Of a stretch of DNA of 64,000 nucleotides, positions 44,543 to 52,194 are shown one piece after another. Source of the stretch: JBCCGL01 sp039029275 (GTDB lineage Bacteria > Pseudomonadota > Gammaproteobacteria > JBCCGL01). The position numbers were made by a program, and so were the translations under genes. Under the pieces are notes generated by a model. It saw only the letters and a list, made by a program, of their open reading frames with translations, was not told the DNA's origin and did no database searches. The stretch is from positions 1-64,000 of the forward strand of contig JBCCGL010000014.1 of assembly GCA_039029275.1 (NCBI GenBank), written 5' to 3'. The first letter of the stretch is position 1; each line of letters starts with the position of its first letter.

Positions 44543-46009
44543 ATGACAGATTTACAAGCAACAGTAGAGGCGCCCGGGCGCGCCGAACTGGTTAAGCAAG
44601 TTCGTGAAAAGATCAACGAACTTGGTATCACATACATCTACTACCAGTTTATTTCGGTCACCGGCCGAATCGTTGGTAAGGGTATTCCCGCAGACCACTG
44701 GGAGCGCACTGCCGAAAAAGGCTTCCAGTTGGTGTACGGATCAACCGCAAACCTGTTTATCGACCGCCACGGGGACTACATCGGCTACGGGCCAGAGGCG
44801 ATGGAACTTGTCGGTATCCCCGACCCCGAGACTTTCTGCCAGCTGCCGTGGGACAAGCGAATCGCGCGCGTTTTCTGTACGTGTTACCGCAACCGCGAAG
44901 AGCGCGAAAATCCGGGTGGCGCACTGACTTCCGATTGTCGCGGCAACCTGAAACGCTTCCACAAAGAATTCAACGACAAATACGGCATGGATTTCCGCGT
45001 TGGTACCGAGCCAGAAATGATGTGGCTCAAGCGCGGTGAGGATGGCATGCCGGACGGCGGTTACTCCAACCCCTATTGCTACCACATCGACCAATTTGAG
45101 TCACTGCGTCCGGTTTTCATGAAAGTGATCGAATACTGTCAGGCGATGGGACTGGACATGATCCAGGGTGACCACGAAGACGCGCCGGGTCAGCTCGAAC
45201 TCAACTGGACCTTCGACGATGTGCTGCGCAACGCCGACCGCCTATCGACGTATCGTCAGATCTGCGCACAGGTCGCACGCGAAAACAATCTGATCGCCTG
45301 TTTTATGACCAAGCCGTTTATGAACGTGTCGGCGTCGGGATGTCATACCAACATCTCGCTCTGGACAGGCGGCGGCGAGAGCGTGAACAACCTTCACAAC
45401 GATGTGTTGCCGGGTATGGAAGATGTGTTCACCTACCGCAGCGGTGGCGACAACCTGTTTATGCCCGACACTGAAGATCCGCAAATGCCGGGTAAAGTCG
45501 GCCTGCAGTGCGTCGGTGGAATCGTCAACCACCTCGGGGCGTTGACCGCAATCGGATCATCGACAGTCAACTCTTATCGCCGTCTGTGGGATACCGGTTT
45601 CTGGGCTCCAGTGTTTGCCGACTGGGGCTATCAAAATCGCACTACTGGACTGCGCATCTCGGCACCGGGTCGTTTCGAGTACCGCTCGGTCGACTCGATG
45701 GTGAACCCGTACCTCATGGGCGCAGGGCTTCTCAAAGCTTTCGAAGACGGAATCGACAACGATATCGATCCGGGTGAGCCCGAGAACCGTAACATCTACC
45801 AGGCGATGGAAGCTGGCAAACAGGTCAAGCGCCTGCCGATGTCGCTGGGTGAAGCGCTTGAACGCTTGAAAGAAGACGAGGTTATCCGGTCGGCCATGCC
45901 GGGTGATATGTACAAGATCTACCACTGGTACAAAAACGATGAGTGGGAGAAATTCATGCATACCACCACCGAGTGGGATATGGAGCAATATCTCGACTGC
46001 CTACCGTAG
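44543..46009 (+). CDS. gmaS: Glutamine synthetase family enzyme, probable gamma-glutamylmethylamide synthetase
   Basis: 488 residues from ATG 44543, with GGAGG at 44533-44537; a longer frame from 44429 runs through the operator region. It has the glutamine-synthetase fold: beta-grasp part (YYQFISVTGRIVGKGIPADHW), then catalytic barrel with GTEPEMMW, QGDHEDAPGQLELNW, MTKPF and SGCHTNISLW, NSYRRL, and RFEYRSVDSMVNPYL. GmaS joins methylamine to glutamate with ATP. The mgsABC genes directly downstream support this over ordinary ammonia assimilation. It is longer than the roughly 430-450 residues usual for GmaS, so the exact substrate is less sure than the family. Confidence 0.78.
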   Translation: MTDLQATVEAPGRAELVKQVREKINELGITYIYYQFISVTGRIVGKGIPADHWERTAEKGFQLVYGSTANLFIDRHGDYIGYGPEAMELVGIPDPETFCQLPWDKRIARVFCTCYRNREERENPGGALTSDCRGNLKRFHKEFNDKYGMDFRVGTEPEMMWLKRGEDGMPDGGYSNPYCYHIDQFESLRPVFMKVIEYCQAMGLDMIQGDHEDAPGQLELNWTFDDVLRNADRLSTYRQICAQVARENNLIACFMTKPFMNVSASGCHTNISLWTGGGESVNNLHNDVLPGMEDVFTYRSGGDNLFMPDTEDPQMPGKVGLQCVGGIVNHLGALTAIGSSTVNSYRRLWDTGFWAPVFADWGYQNRTTGLRISAPGRFEYRSVDSMVNPYLMGAGLLKAFEDGIDNDIDPGEPENRNIYQAMEAGKQVKRLPMSLGEALERLKEDEVIRSAMPGDMYKIYHWYKNDEWEKFMHTTTEWDMEQYLDCLP

Positions 46010-46017
46010 GGCGATGC

Positions 46018-46175
46018 GGTGATTTCCTTCGATAAGAGGGGAATCGCCGATTGGCTGCGGCTTTTAGCAGCAGCCTGGTCGAATCCCTTTTGTAGTCAGC
46101 GGGAGGAACGACCTCTTAATTTAACTCAGGGAGTGACTTGTCACTCCCAAGGCACCCTTCACCCTGCTACAGGGT
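46018..46175 (+). promoter_or_regulatory. Run of four hairpins between gmaS and mgsA
   Basis: The 202-bp spacer can form four stems in a row. They are GGTGATTTCC (46018-46027) with GGGAATCGCC (46039-46048), two G-U pairs; GGCTGC (46053-46058) with GCAGCC (46070-46075); GGGAGTGAC (46129-46137) with GTCACTCCC (46140-46148); and ACCCTG (46161-46166) with CAGGGT (46170-46175). None is followed by a clear T run. They could tune mRNA stability or translation of mgsA. Confidence 0.5.
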
Positions 46176-46211
46176 CGTAGGGAGAAAATTAACAAACAGA
46201 GGATCACAACT

Positions 46212-47150
46212 ATGTGTGGTATTGCTGGACTGATCTGGAAGGGAGGCGTTACCAGCAACATCGGTGGGGAAATGACCCAAATGCTTCAGGCGTTGAAGCA
46301 TCGCGGCCCGGACTCCACCGGTTTTGCACTGTACGGTAGAAGCGAAGGCGCATCGAAAGTTTTGCGTTTCAAAGTAGCCGAGCAGGAAGACCTGCGCACC
46401 GGCTTTGATATCCACCAACAGGTTAAAGACCGCCGTGCAATCGTGGATACGCGTCTTGCCGAAATGGGTGCGACTGTAACCGACCAGGAAGAGGCAACCG
46501 AGTACGCGTTTCGCTATGTGTTCAACGTCGACGGCGACCTGAAACGCCTTATCGACTACATCGAAGACATCGACGGTGTTGAAATTCTCTCAGTCGGCAA
46601 CGCGCTCGAATTAATCAAAGACCTGGGCGATGCGACCGTGGTTTCCGACCAATACGGGCTGGGCACCTTCGAGGGCACGCACGCAATTGGTCATACCCGC
46701 ATGGCGACAGAATCAGACGTCGATATTCGCTCCGCACATCCCTACTGGGCGTATCCATTTAACGACGTATCAGTGGTACACAACGGCCAGCTCACCAACT
46801 ATTGGACCAACCGCCGCGACCTTGAACGCCGGGGTCATCGCTTTATGTCGAACTGCGACTCCGAGCTGATTGCCGTTTACATTGCCGACCGCATGGATCG
46901 CGGTGAAGACCTCGAAGAGTCGATGGTCCGCTCGATAGATGAGCTCGACGGCGTGTTTACCTACCTCGTCGCCACCAGCGACAAGCTCGGTATGGCCAAA
47001 GACCACATGGCGGCCAAGCCGATGGTCCTGTACGAGAGCGACGAGTTCGTCGGGCTGGCGTCTGAAGAAGTCGCCATTCGCAGTATTTTCCCGCGTGAAA
47101 TCGACACTTGGGATCCGTATCAAGGGGAGGTGAAAGTATGGGCAGCGTAA
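46212..47150 (+). CDS. mgsA: N-methylglutamate synthase subunit A (class II amidotransferase domain)
   Basis: 312 residues beginning MCGIAGLIW, so the N-terminal Cys2 nucleophile of class II glutamine amidotransferases is exposed after Met removal. MLQALKHRGPDSTGFAL, GHTRMATESDVDIRSAHPYW, VVHNGQLTNYW and SNCDSELIAVYI are standard motifs. Equivalent to MgsA/GlxB: the amidotransferase part of glutamate synthase as a separate protein. In the GMA/NMG pathway the complex releases methylamine from gamma-glutamylmethylamide and attaches it to 2-oxoglutarate. It overlaps mgsB by 13 bp. Confidence 0.88.
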   Translation: MCGIAGLIWKGGVTSNIGGEMTQMLQALKHRGPDSTGFALYGRSEGASKVLRFKVAEQEDLRTGFDIHQQVKDRRAIVDTRLAEMGATVTDQEEATEYAFRYVFNVDGDLKRLIDYIEDIDGVEILSVGNALELIKDLGDATVVSDQYGLGTFEGTHAIGHTRMATESDVDIRSAHPYWAYPFNDVSVVHNGQLTNYWTNRRDLERRGHRFMSNCDSELIAVYIADRMDRGEDLEESMVRSIDELDGVFTYLVATSDKLGMAKDHMAAKPMVLYESDEFVGLASEEVAIRSIFPREIDTWDPYQGEVKVWAA

Positions 47151-47989
47151 GCGTTAGCAAGGCTGGCAAATCCCATGATATGGGTCTGCACGAAGAGCAG
47201 CTTGCAGGCCGCACTCAGCAGCGATTTTTCTCGGCGACGGAAGACGAAAACTTCGTCTATCCCTGGTCGTATCCGGTCGACTTCGACAAGCAAGCCGAGT
47301 TCGACGCAGCGGAAATGGAAATTGACGACATCAACGTCAAAATCCGCGATCTGATGAAGTCGGGGCACGGCACCATCACGGTGAAAAACCCGCGCGCCAA
47401 ACACTCGCTCGGCGTTGGTATTCTCAATCGTCTGCGCCTGCATTTTGAGGGCAGCCTCGGCTATTTCGGTTGCGGCCTGGTTGACGGGCCAAACATCACC
47501 ATTTCCGGTCGCGTGGGTTGGTCATGTGCTGAAAACATGATGGCCGGCAGCGTCGTGATTGAGAAAAATGCAGGGTCGCTGTTTGGAGCGGCGATTCGCG
47601 GCGGTGATCTCGTTTGCAAAGGTCAGGCGGGCGCACGTGTCGGCATCGACCAGAAAGGCGGCACAATTATTGTCGGTGGTAGCGTCGGCGCGTTTACCGG
47701 CTTCATGATGCAGCGCGGGCGCATGATCATCCTCGGTGACACCGGCGACAACCTCGGCGACTCCATGTACGACGGCACGATTTACGTCGGCGGCAAAGTG
47801 GCGAGTCTCGGCGTCGACTGTGTCGAAGCCGAAATGACCGACCTCGACAAAAAGTACGTTTTGGCAAAACTCGCCCAGTACGGGATGGAGGCGCCAAACG
47901 GTATCGACGGGATTGTTAAACACGTTTCCGGCAAGCAGCTGTGGAACTACGACAACCTCGAACCCAACGAAAAGAAACTTGTTCTTTAA
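47138..47989 (+). CDS. mgsB: N-methylglutamate synthase subunit B (GXGXG domain)
   Basis: 283 residues from ATG 47138, with AGGGGAGG seven bases upstream inside the mgsA gene; a start at 47108 is less well placed. The right-handed beta-helix of glutamate synthase is evident as GXGXG-like repeats: GSLGYFGCGLVDGPNITISGRVGW, SVVIEKNAGSLFGAAIRGGDLVCKG, GGTIIVGGSVGAFTGFMMQRGRMIILGDTGDNLGDS. Equivalent to MgsB/GlxC. It presumably holds the amidotransferase and FMN subunits together. The order A-B-C with close spacing is that of known mgs operons. Confidence 0.9.
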   Translation: MGSVSVSKAGKSHDMGLHEEQLAGRTQQRFFSATEDENFVYPWSYPVDFDKQAEFDAAEMEIDDINVKIRDLMKSGHGTITVKNPRAKHSLGVGILNRLRLHFEGSLGYFGCGLVDGPNITISGRVGWSCAENMMAGSVVIEKNAGSLFGAAIRGGDLVCKGQAGARVGIDQKGGTIIVGGSVGAFTGFMMQRGRMIILGDTGDNLGDSMYDGTIYVGGKVASLGVDCVEAEMTDLDKKYVLAKLAQYGMEAPNGIDGIVKHVSGKQLWNYDNLEPNEKKLVL

Positions 47990-48007
47990 GCATCCGGAGA
48001 CACCATC

Positions 48008-49354
48008 ATGGCGAAAAAACCATTAGACAGAGATACAAACCGGATCGGGAACAGTTTCATTTTTCCGCCGGAGGTAATGGACGATATTCACGTCAAAGCC
48101 GAACTCGGTCGTTACCGCATGCGCGGCTTCTCGCTGTTCAAAAAAATCCCGACCTGGGACGATTTAACGTTTATGCCCGGCACGCTCACACGCTTTGTGA
48201 TCGAGGGTTATCGCGAGAAATGTTTGACCAAAACGGTGATTGGGCCGAACGCGAAAAAACCGCTCGAACTGGACATCCCGGTCTACATCACGGGCATGAG
48301 CTTCGGCGCGCTGAGCTACGAAGCAAAAACAGCGCTTGCGCGTGGCGCGACCATGGCCGGCACGGCGACGTGCTCGGGTGAGGGCGGCATGATTCCCGAC
48401 GAGCGGCGCTACTCATCCAAGTGGTTCTACCAGTGCATTCAGTCGCGCTACGGGTTTAACCCAAACCACCTGCGTTTGGCTGACGCGGTCGAATTCTTTA
48501 TCGGCCAGGGCTGTAAAGTGGGTCTCGGCGGCCACCTGATGGGTCAAAAGGTGACCGATCAGGTCGCGGAAATGCGCTCATTGCCAGCCGGTATTGACCA
48601 GCGTTCACCTGCCCGCCATCCAGACTGGATGGGGCCGGATGATCTCGCCCTTAAAATTCAGGAAATCCGTCAGGCAACCGACGGCCAGATTCCTATCCAA
48701 CTGAAACTCGGCGCGGCGCGTGTCTACGACGACGTGCGCATGGCGGCCAAAACCGGACCGGATTCGATTTACATCGACGGGATGGAAGGCGGCACCGGCG
48801 CCGGCCCGCACCTTGCGACTGAGGACACCGGTGTGCCCGGTATCGCAGCGATTCGGCAGGCGCGGCAGGCGCTTGATGACGTTGGTATGTCGGGTGAGAT
48901 TACGCTGATCTACGCAGGCGGTGTGCGCAACGGCGCAGATCTGGCCAAAGCGATCGCGCTCGGCGCGGACGCAGTGGCGATCGGGCACGCGTCATTGATT
49001 GCACTGAACTGCAACAAAGACATCGACGAAGCGGACTTTCCGAATGAGATCGGCGCAGAGCCCGGTTACTGCTACCACTGCCATACCGGCCGTTGCCCTG
49101 TCGGCGTCGCGACGCAGGATGTCGAACTGCGCAAGCGTCTTGATCCGGATGCGGCGGCTGAGCGTGTGTACAACTTTCTGCATACATTGACGATGGAAGC
49201 GCAACTTTTTGCTCGCGCCTGCGGTAAGACCAATATCCATTCGCTGGAGCCGGAAGACTTGTCAGCATTGACGCTTGAGGCATCGGCGTGTGCGCAGGTG
49301 CCGATGGCGGGTACGCAGCATACGGTGGGCCGCCCCGACATGACCCGCTTCTAG
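48008..49354 (+). CDS. mgsC: N-methylglutamate synthase subunit C (FMN / iron-sulfur glutamate-synthase domain)
   Basis: 448 residues with GGAG before the ATG. FMN-binding barrel motifs: ITGMSFGALSYEAKTALARGA, GEGGMIPDERRYS, IPIQLKLGAARVYDDVRMA, DGMEGGTGAGPHL, GGVRNGADLAKAIALGADAVAIGHA. Cys355, Cys358 and Cys363 (CYHCHTGRCPVGVATQD) fit the [3Fe-4S] site of the glutamate synthase large subunit. It would reduce the methylimine formed from methylamine and 2-oxoglutarate to N-methylglutamate. A hairpin repeat begins one base after the stop codon, likely ending the transcript. Confidence 0.9.
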   Translation: MAKKPLDRDTNRIGNSFIFPPEVMDDIHVKAELGRYRMRGFSLFKKIPTWDDLTFMPGTLTRFVIEGYREKCLTKTVIGPNAKKPLELDIPVYITGMSFGALSYEAKTALARGATMAGTATCSGEGGMIPDERRYSSKWFYQCIQSRYGFNPNHLRLADAVEFFIGQGCKVGLGGHLMGQKVTDQVAEMRSLPAGIDQRSPARHPDWMGPDDLALKIQEIRQATDGQIPIQLKLGAARVYDDVRMAAKTGPDSIYIDGMEGGTGAGPHLATEDTGVPGIAAIRQARQALDDVGMSGEITLIYAGGVRNGADLAKAIALGADAVAIGHASLIALNCNKDIDEADFPNEIGAEPGYCYHCHTGRCPVGVATQDVELRKRLDPDAAAERVYNFLHTLTMEAQLFARACGKTNIHSLEPEDLSALTLEASACAQVPMAGTQHTVGRPDMTRF

Positions 49355-49480
49355 GATAGATCTAGCTGCGTGGCTGGAAGGGTGTTGTGCTTGTTCTCGA
49401 AATGCTCATTTACTCGTTTTGTAAACTGCGCTTCCTCGAACAAGCACGCCGACTTCCAGCTGCCTCGCTTACGATCTATC
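49355..49480. repeat. MITE-like hairpin repeat, copy B
   Basis: 126 bp that folds on itself: GATAGATC (49355-49362) with GATCTATC (49473-49480), then a GCTGGAAG/CTTCCAGC arm and a GTGCTTGTT/AACAAGCAC arm. The central part (49397-49438, with AATGCTCATTTACT and GTAAACTGCGCTT) is the reverse complement of the core of copy A at 9.9 kb and resembles copy C. It begins directly after the mgsC stop. Confidence 0.75.
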
Positions 49481-49519
49481 AGTAACGAATTGGCTGCTAA
49501 CTAAGCAGGAGATTTTGTA

Positions 49520-49906
49520 ATGAGTGACAATATTGATCAATTCCTTGAGGGTGACGGCTTAGACAGCGCACGCGAGCAGGAAATCGGCCAACACATCGGC
49601 TACCGCTACGATGTGAATCTGGTGCCGGATCTGGATCGCCTGACCCCGTTTCTGAAAAAGTACATGGAAACCATGGGTTGGGAAGACCTCAACTGGTTGG
49701 AAGACGTGCACATGGGTTATGAGGAAGGTAACGCCGCCGTGTTTGATCGCAACATCAACGGTTGGGTCACGATCCCCGATGACATTGCGTTGCCGGACAA
49801 TCAGCAGGATCGCGATATGATCGCGCGCGAACTGCTGATCAAGTTTCAGATGTCGCCGAACCATCCCATGGTGGACTTACGTAACGCCTACGAAAAGTTT
49901 GCCTGA
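49520..49906 (+). CDS. Acidic protein of unknown function downstream of mgsC
   Basis: 128 residues, AGGAG before the ATG, no signal peptide or membrane helix, many Asp/Glu. The centre has aromatic and charged residues (KYMETMGWEDLNWLEDVHMGYEEGNAAVFDRN) and the end LLIKFQMSPNHPMVDLRNAYEKFA. No family was recognised. It lies between two hairpin repeats, on the same strand as mgsABC, 165 bp after mgsC. A link with methylamine metabolism is suggested only by position. Confidence 0.75.
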   Translation: MSDNIDQFLEGDGLDSAREQEIGQHIGYRYDVNLVPDLDRLTPFLKKYMETMGWEDLNWLEDVHMGYEEGNAAVFDRNINGWVTIPDDIALPDNQQDRDMIARELLIKFQMSPNHPMVDLRNAYEKFA

Positions 49907-49920
49907 GTGAGCAACTAACG

Positions 49921-50014
49921 GTGTCGTTGCCTGCGTGTTGAAACCGGGCTCGAAATGCGCATTTACGCAATTGTAAACTACGCGTTCTGGCCCGCTTTCG
50001 ACGCGCAACAACTG
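49921..50014. repeat. MITE-like hairpin repeat, copy C
   Basis: About 95 bp with imperfect complementary arms (GTTGC near 49926 with GCAAC near 50005; GAAACCGGGC with GCCCGCTTTC) around a core (49949-49988, AATGCGCATTTACG and GTAAACTACGCGTT) homologous to copies A and B. It starts about 15 bp after the stop of the 128-residue gene. Exact ends are uncertain. Confidence 0.6.
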
Positions 50015-50148
50015 CCGCGCAAACGTTTTTCGTGTACCCATTGGTGAGCACACCTTGCATATTCGCAGGACCGCGATAAATACTACTTGATGAAAAGGTT
50101 CCCGAGTTTGGGGGAATCCAAATACTGGCTATTTTCGTAAGTTCGATC

Positions 50149-50694
50149 ATGTCTAACGCTCCGTCACCCGTCGATCAATTTATGTATTGGCAGTGCCGCA
50201 TCCGACAGGACTCGGTGCGCACCGGCGGTGGCCGCCCGACTGCTGGTATGCAACCGGCCGTTTTCCTCAACTCGGGCGGGGAAGCCATTGGCCGAATCAA
50301 CACGCTGATTGTGAAATCCGATAGCACGGGTTACATCACTCACTTCAGACACATCGTCAAAAAGACGCAGGATCCTTCAGCGCGGTTAAAGTCCGCGTTA
50401 CAAGTGCTATCTGAAGCGTACTATCAGCAATCAAAAGGGTTTTCGACCGAGTTGCTGGCGTTATTCTCGGTTGATTCCAACCTGGCCAACACGATTGTCA
50501 ACGCTGGAGAGTGCGTGCTCGATTTTCAGCAAGATGCGCATCATCATCGCTTGCGCTGCCAGGCCCGTGAACTCGAAGAAAACGAAGACGGTCATCAGGC
50601 AATCTACTGGCACAACCACATGTTTAATCCGCGCATGCCCGGTCGCGTGCGTGTCCTCGGGTTTCAGCCGAAAAACTCGCCGGCATCCGAATAA
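50149..50694 (+). CDS. Protein of unknown function
   Basis: 181 residues from ATG 50149, soluble, basic and aromatic. QFMYWQCRIRQDSVRTGGGRPTAGMQPAVFL and RVLGFQPKN are notable segments; there are two Cys in GECVLDFQQDAHHHRLRCQAREL with a His triplet that might bind metal. No known domain was recognised. It is separated from the preceding unknown gene by hairpin repeat C and about 130 bp, so it may have its own promoter. Confidence 0.72.
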   Translation: MSNAPSPVDQFMYWQCRIRQDSVRTGGGRPTAGMQPAVFLNSGGEAIGRINTLIVKSDSTGYITHFRHIVKKTQDPSARLKSALQVLSEAYYQQSKGFSTELLALFSVDSNLANTIVNAGECVLDFQQDAHHHRLRCQARELEENEDGHQAIYWHNHMFNPRMPGRVRVLGFQPKNSPASE

Positions 50695-50793
50695 CTTAAC
50701 CCCCAAAATCTCCGCTTCCAGCCCGTTCGTCCCTCTCTTTAGAATTCCACGATTTGGACGCTACCCAATTTGAGTGACTGCAGTTTGACCGGT

Positions 50794-50831
50794 GAATTTT
50801 GAACCGGACTGTTATCCAGTCCGTTCAATTC
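50794..50831. promoter_or_regulatory. Hairpin in the leader of the PAS kinase gene
   Basis: GAATTTTGAACCGGACTG (50794-50811) pairs with CAGTCCGTTCAATTC (50817-50831) around a 5-nt loop, with three unpaired bases. It ends 30 bp before the TTG start and is not followed by a T run, so it is more likely an operator or a leader structure than a terminator. Confidence 0.4.
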
Positions 50832-50861
50832 GCGTCGCAAAACCAAAATCGGGATCCATAG

Positions 50862-52070
50862 TTGGCACATCAGGATAAAGATCTCTCAGATTCACTGGCC
50901 AGAAGCGAAGCTCGATTTCGAGCTTTCGCCGAGTGTGCGTCCGACTGGTTTTGGGAGATGGATGCACACCTTCGCTTTATCTGGTTTTCTGATCGGTTTC
51001 AGGAAATCACGGGCGTGGATCCTCAGCAATTGTTGGGCAAGACCCGTGAAGAGACGGGAATTCCTGATGTCGACCCCGCCGAGTGGAGCGAACACCTGCG
51101 TTGCCTGCATGCACACGAAGCGTTCAACAGTTTTGTTCACCCGCGACGACAAGCAAATGGTGAACAAGTCTGGCTCTCGATTAGCGGGCGGCCCCACTTT
51201 GATTCTGAGGGGCGTTTTGTCGGTTATCACGGTGTCGGGCGTGACATCACGCAACAACGCTTGTACGAAGAGGGCTTGAAGCATCAGCGTAGAAAACTCG
51301 AAATGGAAGTTCGGCGACGAACAGTGGACCTTGAGAATGCAATGCAAAAGGCTGAAAAAGCGAATCTCGCGAAGTCCGAATTCCTGGCCAATATTTCGCA
51401 CGAGTTAAGAACGCCAATGCATGGCATTACCAGTTTCGCCAAACTTGGTATCAAAAAATCGACCTCCGGGGATCCGCAAAAAATGGGCGGATACTTCCAG
51501 AGAATCGAAACCAGCGCCGACCGACTAATGGCCCTCCTTAACGATCTTCTGGATCTATCCAAGCTTGAGGCCGGTCATTTTGAAATGAATCTGGAATGCA
51601 CATGCTTGCATCAGTTGTTGCACAGCGTTATCGACGAGCTATCCGCGCGCTTGCAGGAGTCGAGGATTACGATTTCGGTGAGCAACTTGATACCCCAAAC
51701 CGACACTGTGATTGACAAGGCCAAGATGGCGCAAGTCATTCGAAATTTACTGGTGAACGCGTTCAAATTTTCAAAAGAGGGTTCGCACATAGAATGCGAA
51801 ATCTCGGGCTCTCACGATTCGCATATTGAATTAACGATTCATGATCAGGGAGTCGGCATTCCAGAAGACGAATTGAATCAAATCTTTGACAAATTCGTGC
51901 AAAGTTCCAAAACGAAGACCGGTGCCGGCGGAACTGGGTTAGGTCTCGCGATCTGCAAGGAAATAGTCGAAATGCACGGAGGGACGATTAGCGCGAAAAA
52001 CAACGAACGTGGTGGAGCGAGCTTTACTGTTTCAGTGCCTAAATCTCACTCAAATTCGCAAGTGGCATAA
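50862..52070 (+). CDS. Cytoplasmic PAS-domain sensor histidine kinase
   Basis: 402 residues from a TTG that directly follows an in-frame stop, so it is the earliest possible start; it is needed to include the whole PAS domain. PAS about 17-130 (FRAFAECASDWFWEMDAHLRFIW, GYHGVGRDITQQ), coiled linker 140-170, HisKA with His180 (NISHELRTPMHG), HATPase (NLLVNAFKFS, IHDQGVGIPEDEL, GAGGTGLGLAICKEI). No membrane helix or receiver domain is present, so a separate regulator is needed. The signal is unknown. It converges on the hybrid kinase gene. Confidence 0.9.
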   Translation: MAHQDKDLSDSLARSEARFRAFAECASDWFWEMDAHLRFIWFSDRFQEITGVDPQQLLGKTREETGIPDVDPAEWSEHLRCLHAHEAFNSFVHPRRQANGEQVWLSISGRPHFDSEGRFVGYHGVGRDITQQRLYEEGLKHQRRKLEMEVRRRTVDLENAMQKAEKANLAKSEFLANISHELRTPMHGITSFAKLGIKKSTSGDPQKMGGYFQRIETSADRLMALLNDLLDLSKLEAGHFEMNLECTCLHQLLHSVIDELSARLQESRITISVSNLIPQTDTVIDKAKMAQVIRNLLVNAFKFSKEGSHIECEISGSHDSHIELTIHDQGVGIPEDELNQIFDKFVQSSKTKTGAGGTGLGLAICKEIVEMHGGTISAKNNERGGASFTVSVPKSHSNSQVA

Positions 52071-52194
52071 GTCTCGCACAACTGTGTTCGGTCACCTCAA
52101 CACCAAACTCAATTGGCGTGAAACCCGCTCGTCAAGTCCTAAAGGTTGATCGTGTTTTTGCAATACGAAAAAACTACAAAAACAGGATAGAGCG

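Noticed and set aside
46212..49354. Ordinary glutamate synthase genes for ammonia assimilation
   Set aside because: The three domains are on separate small proteins in the mgsABC/glxBCD order behind a GmaS-like enzyme, with no small GltD subunit.
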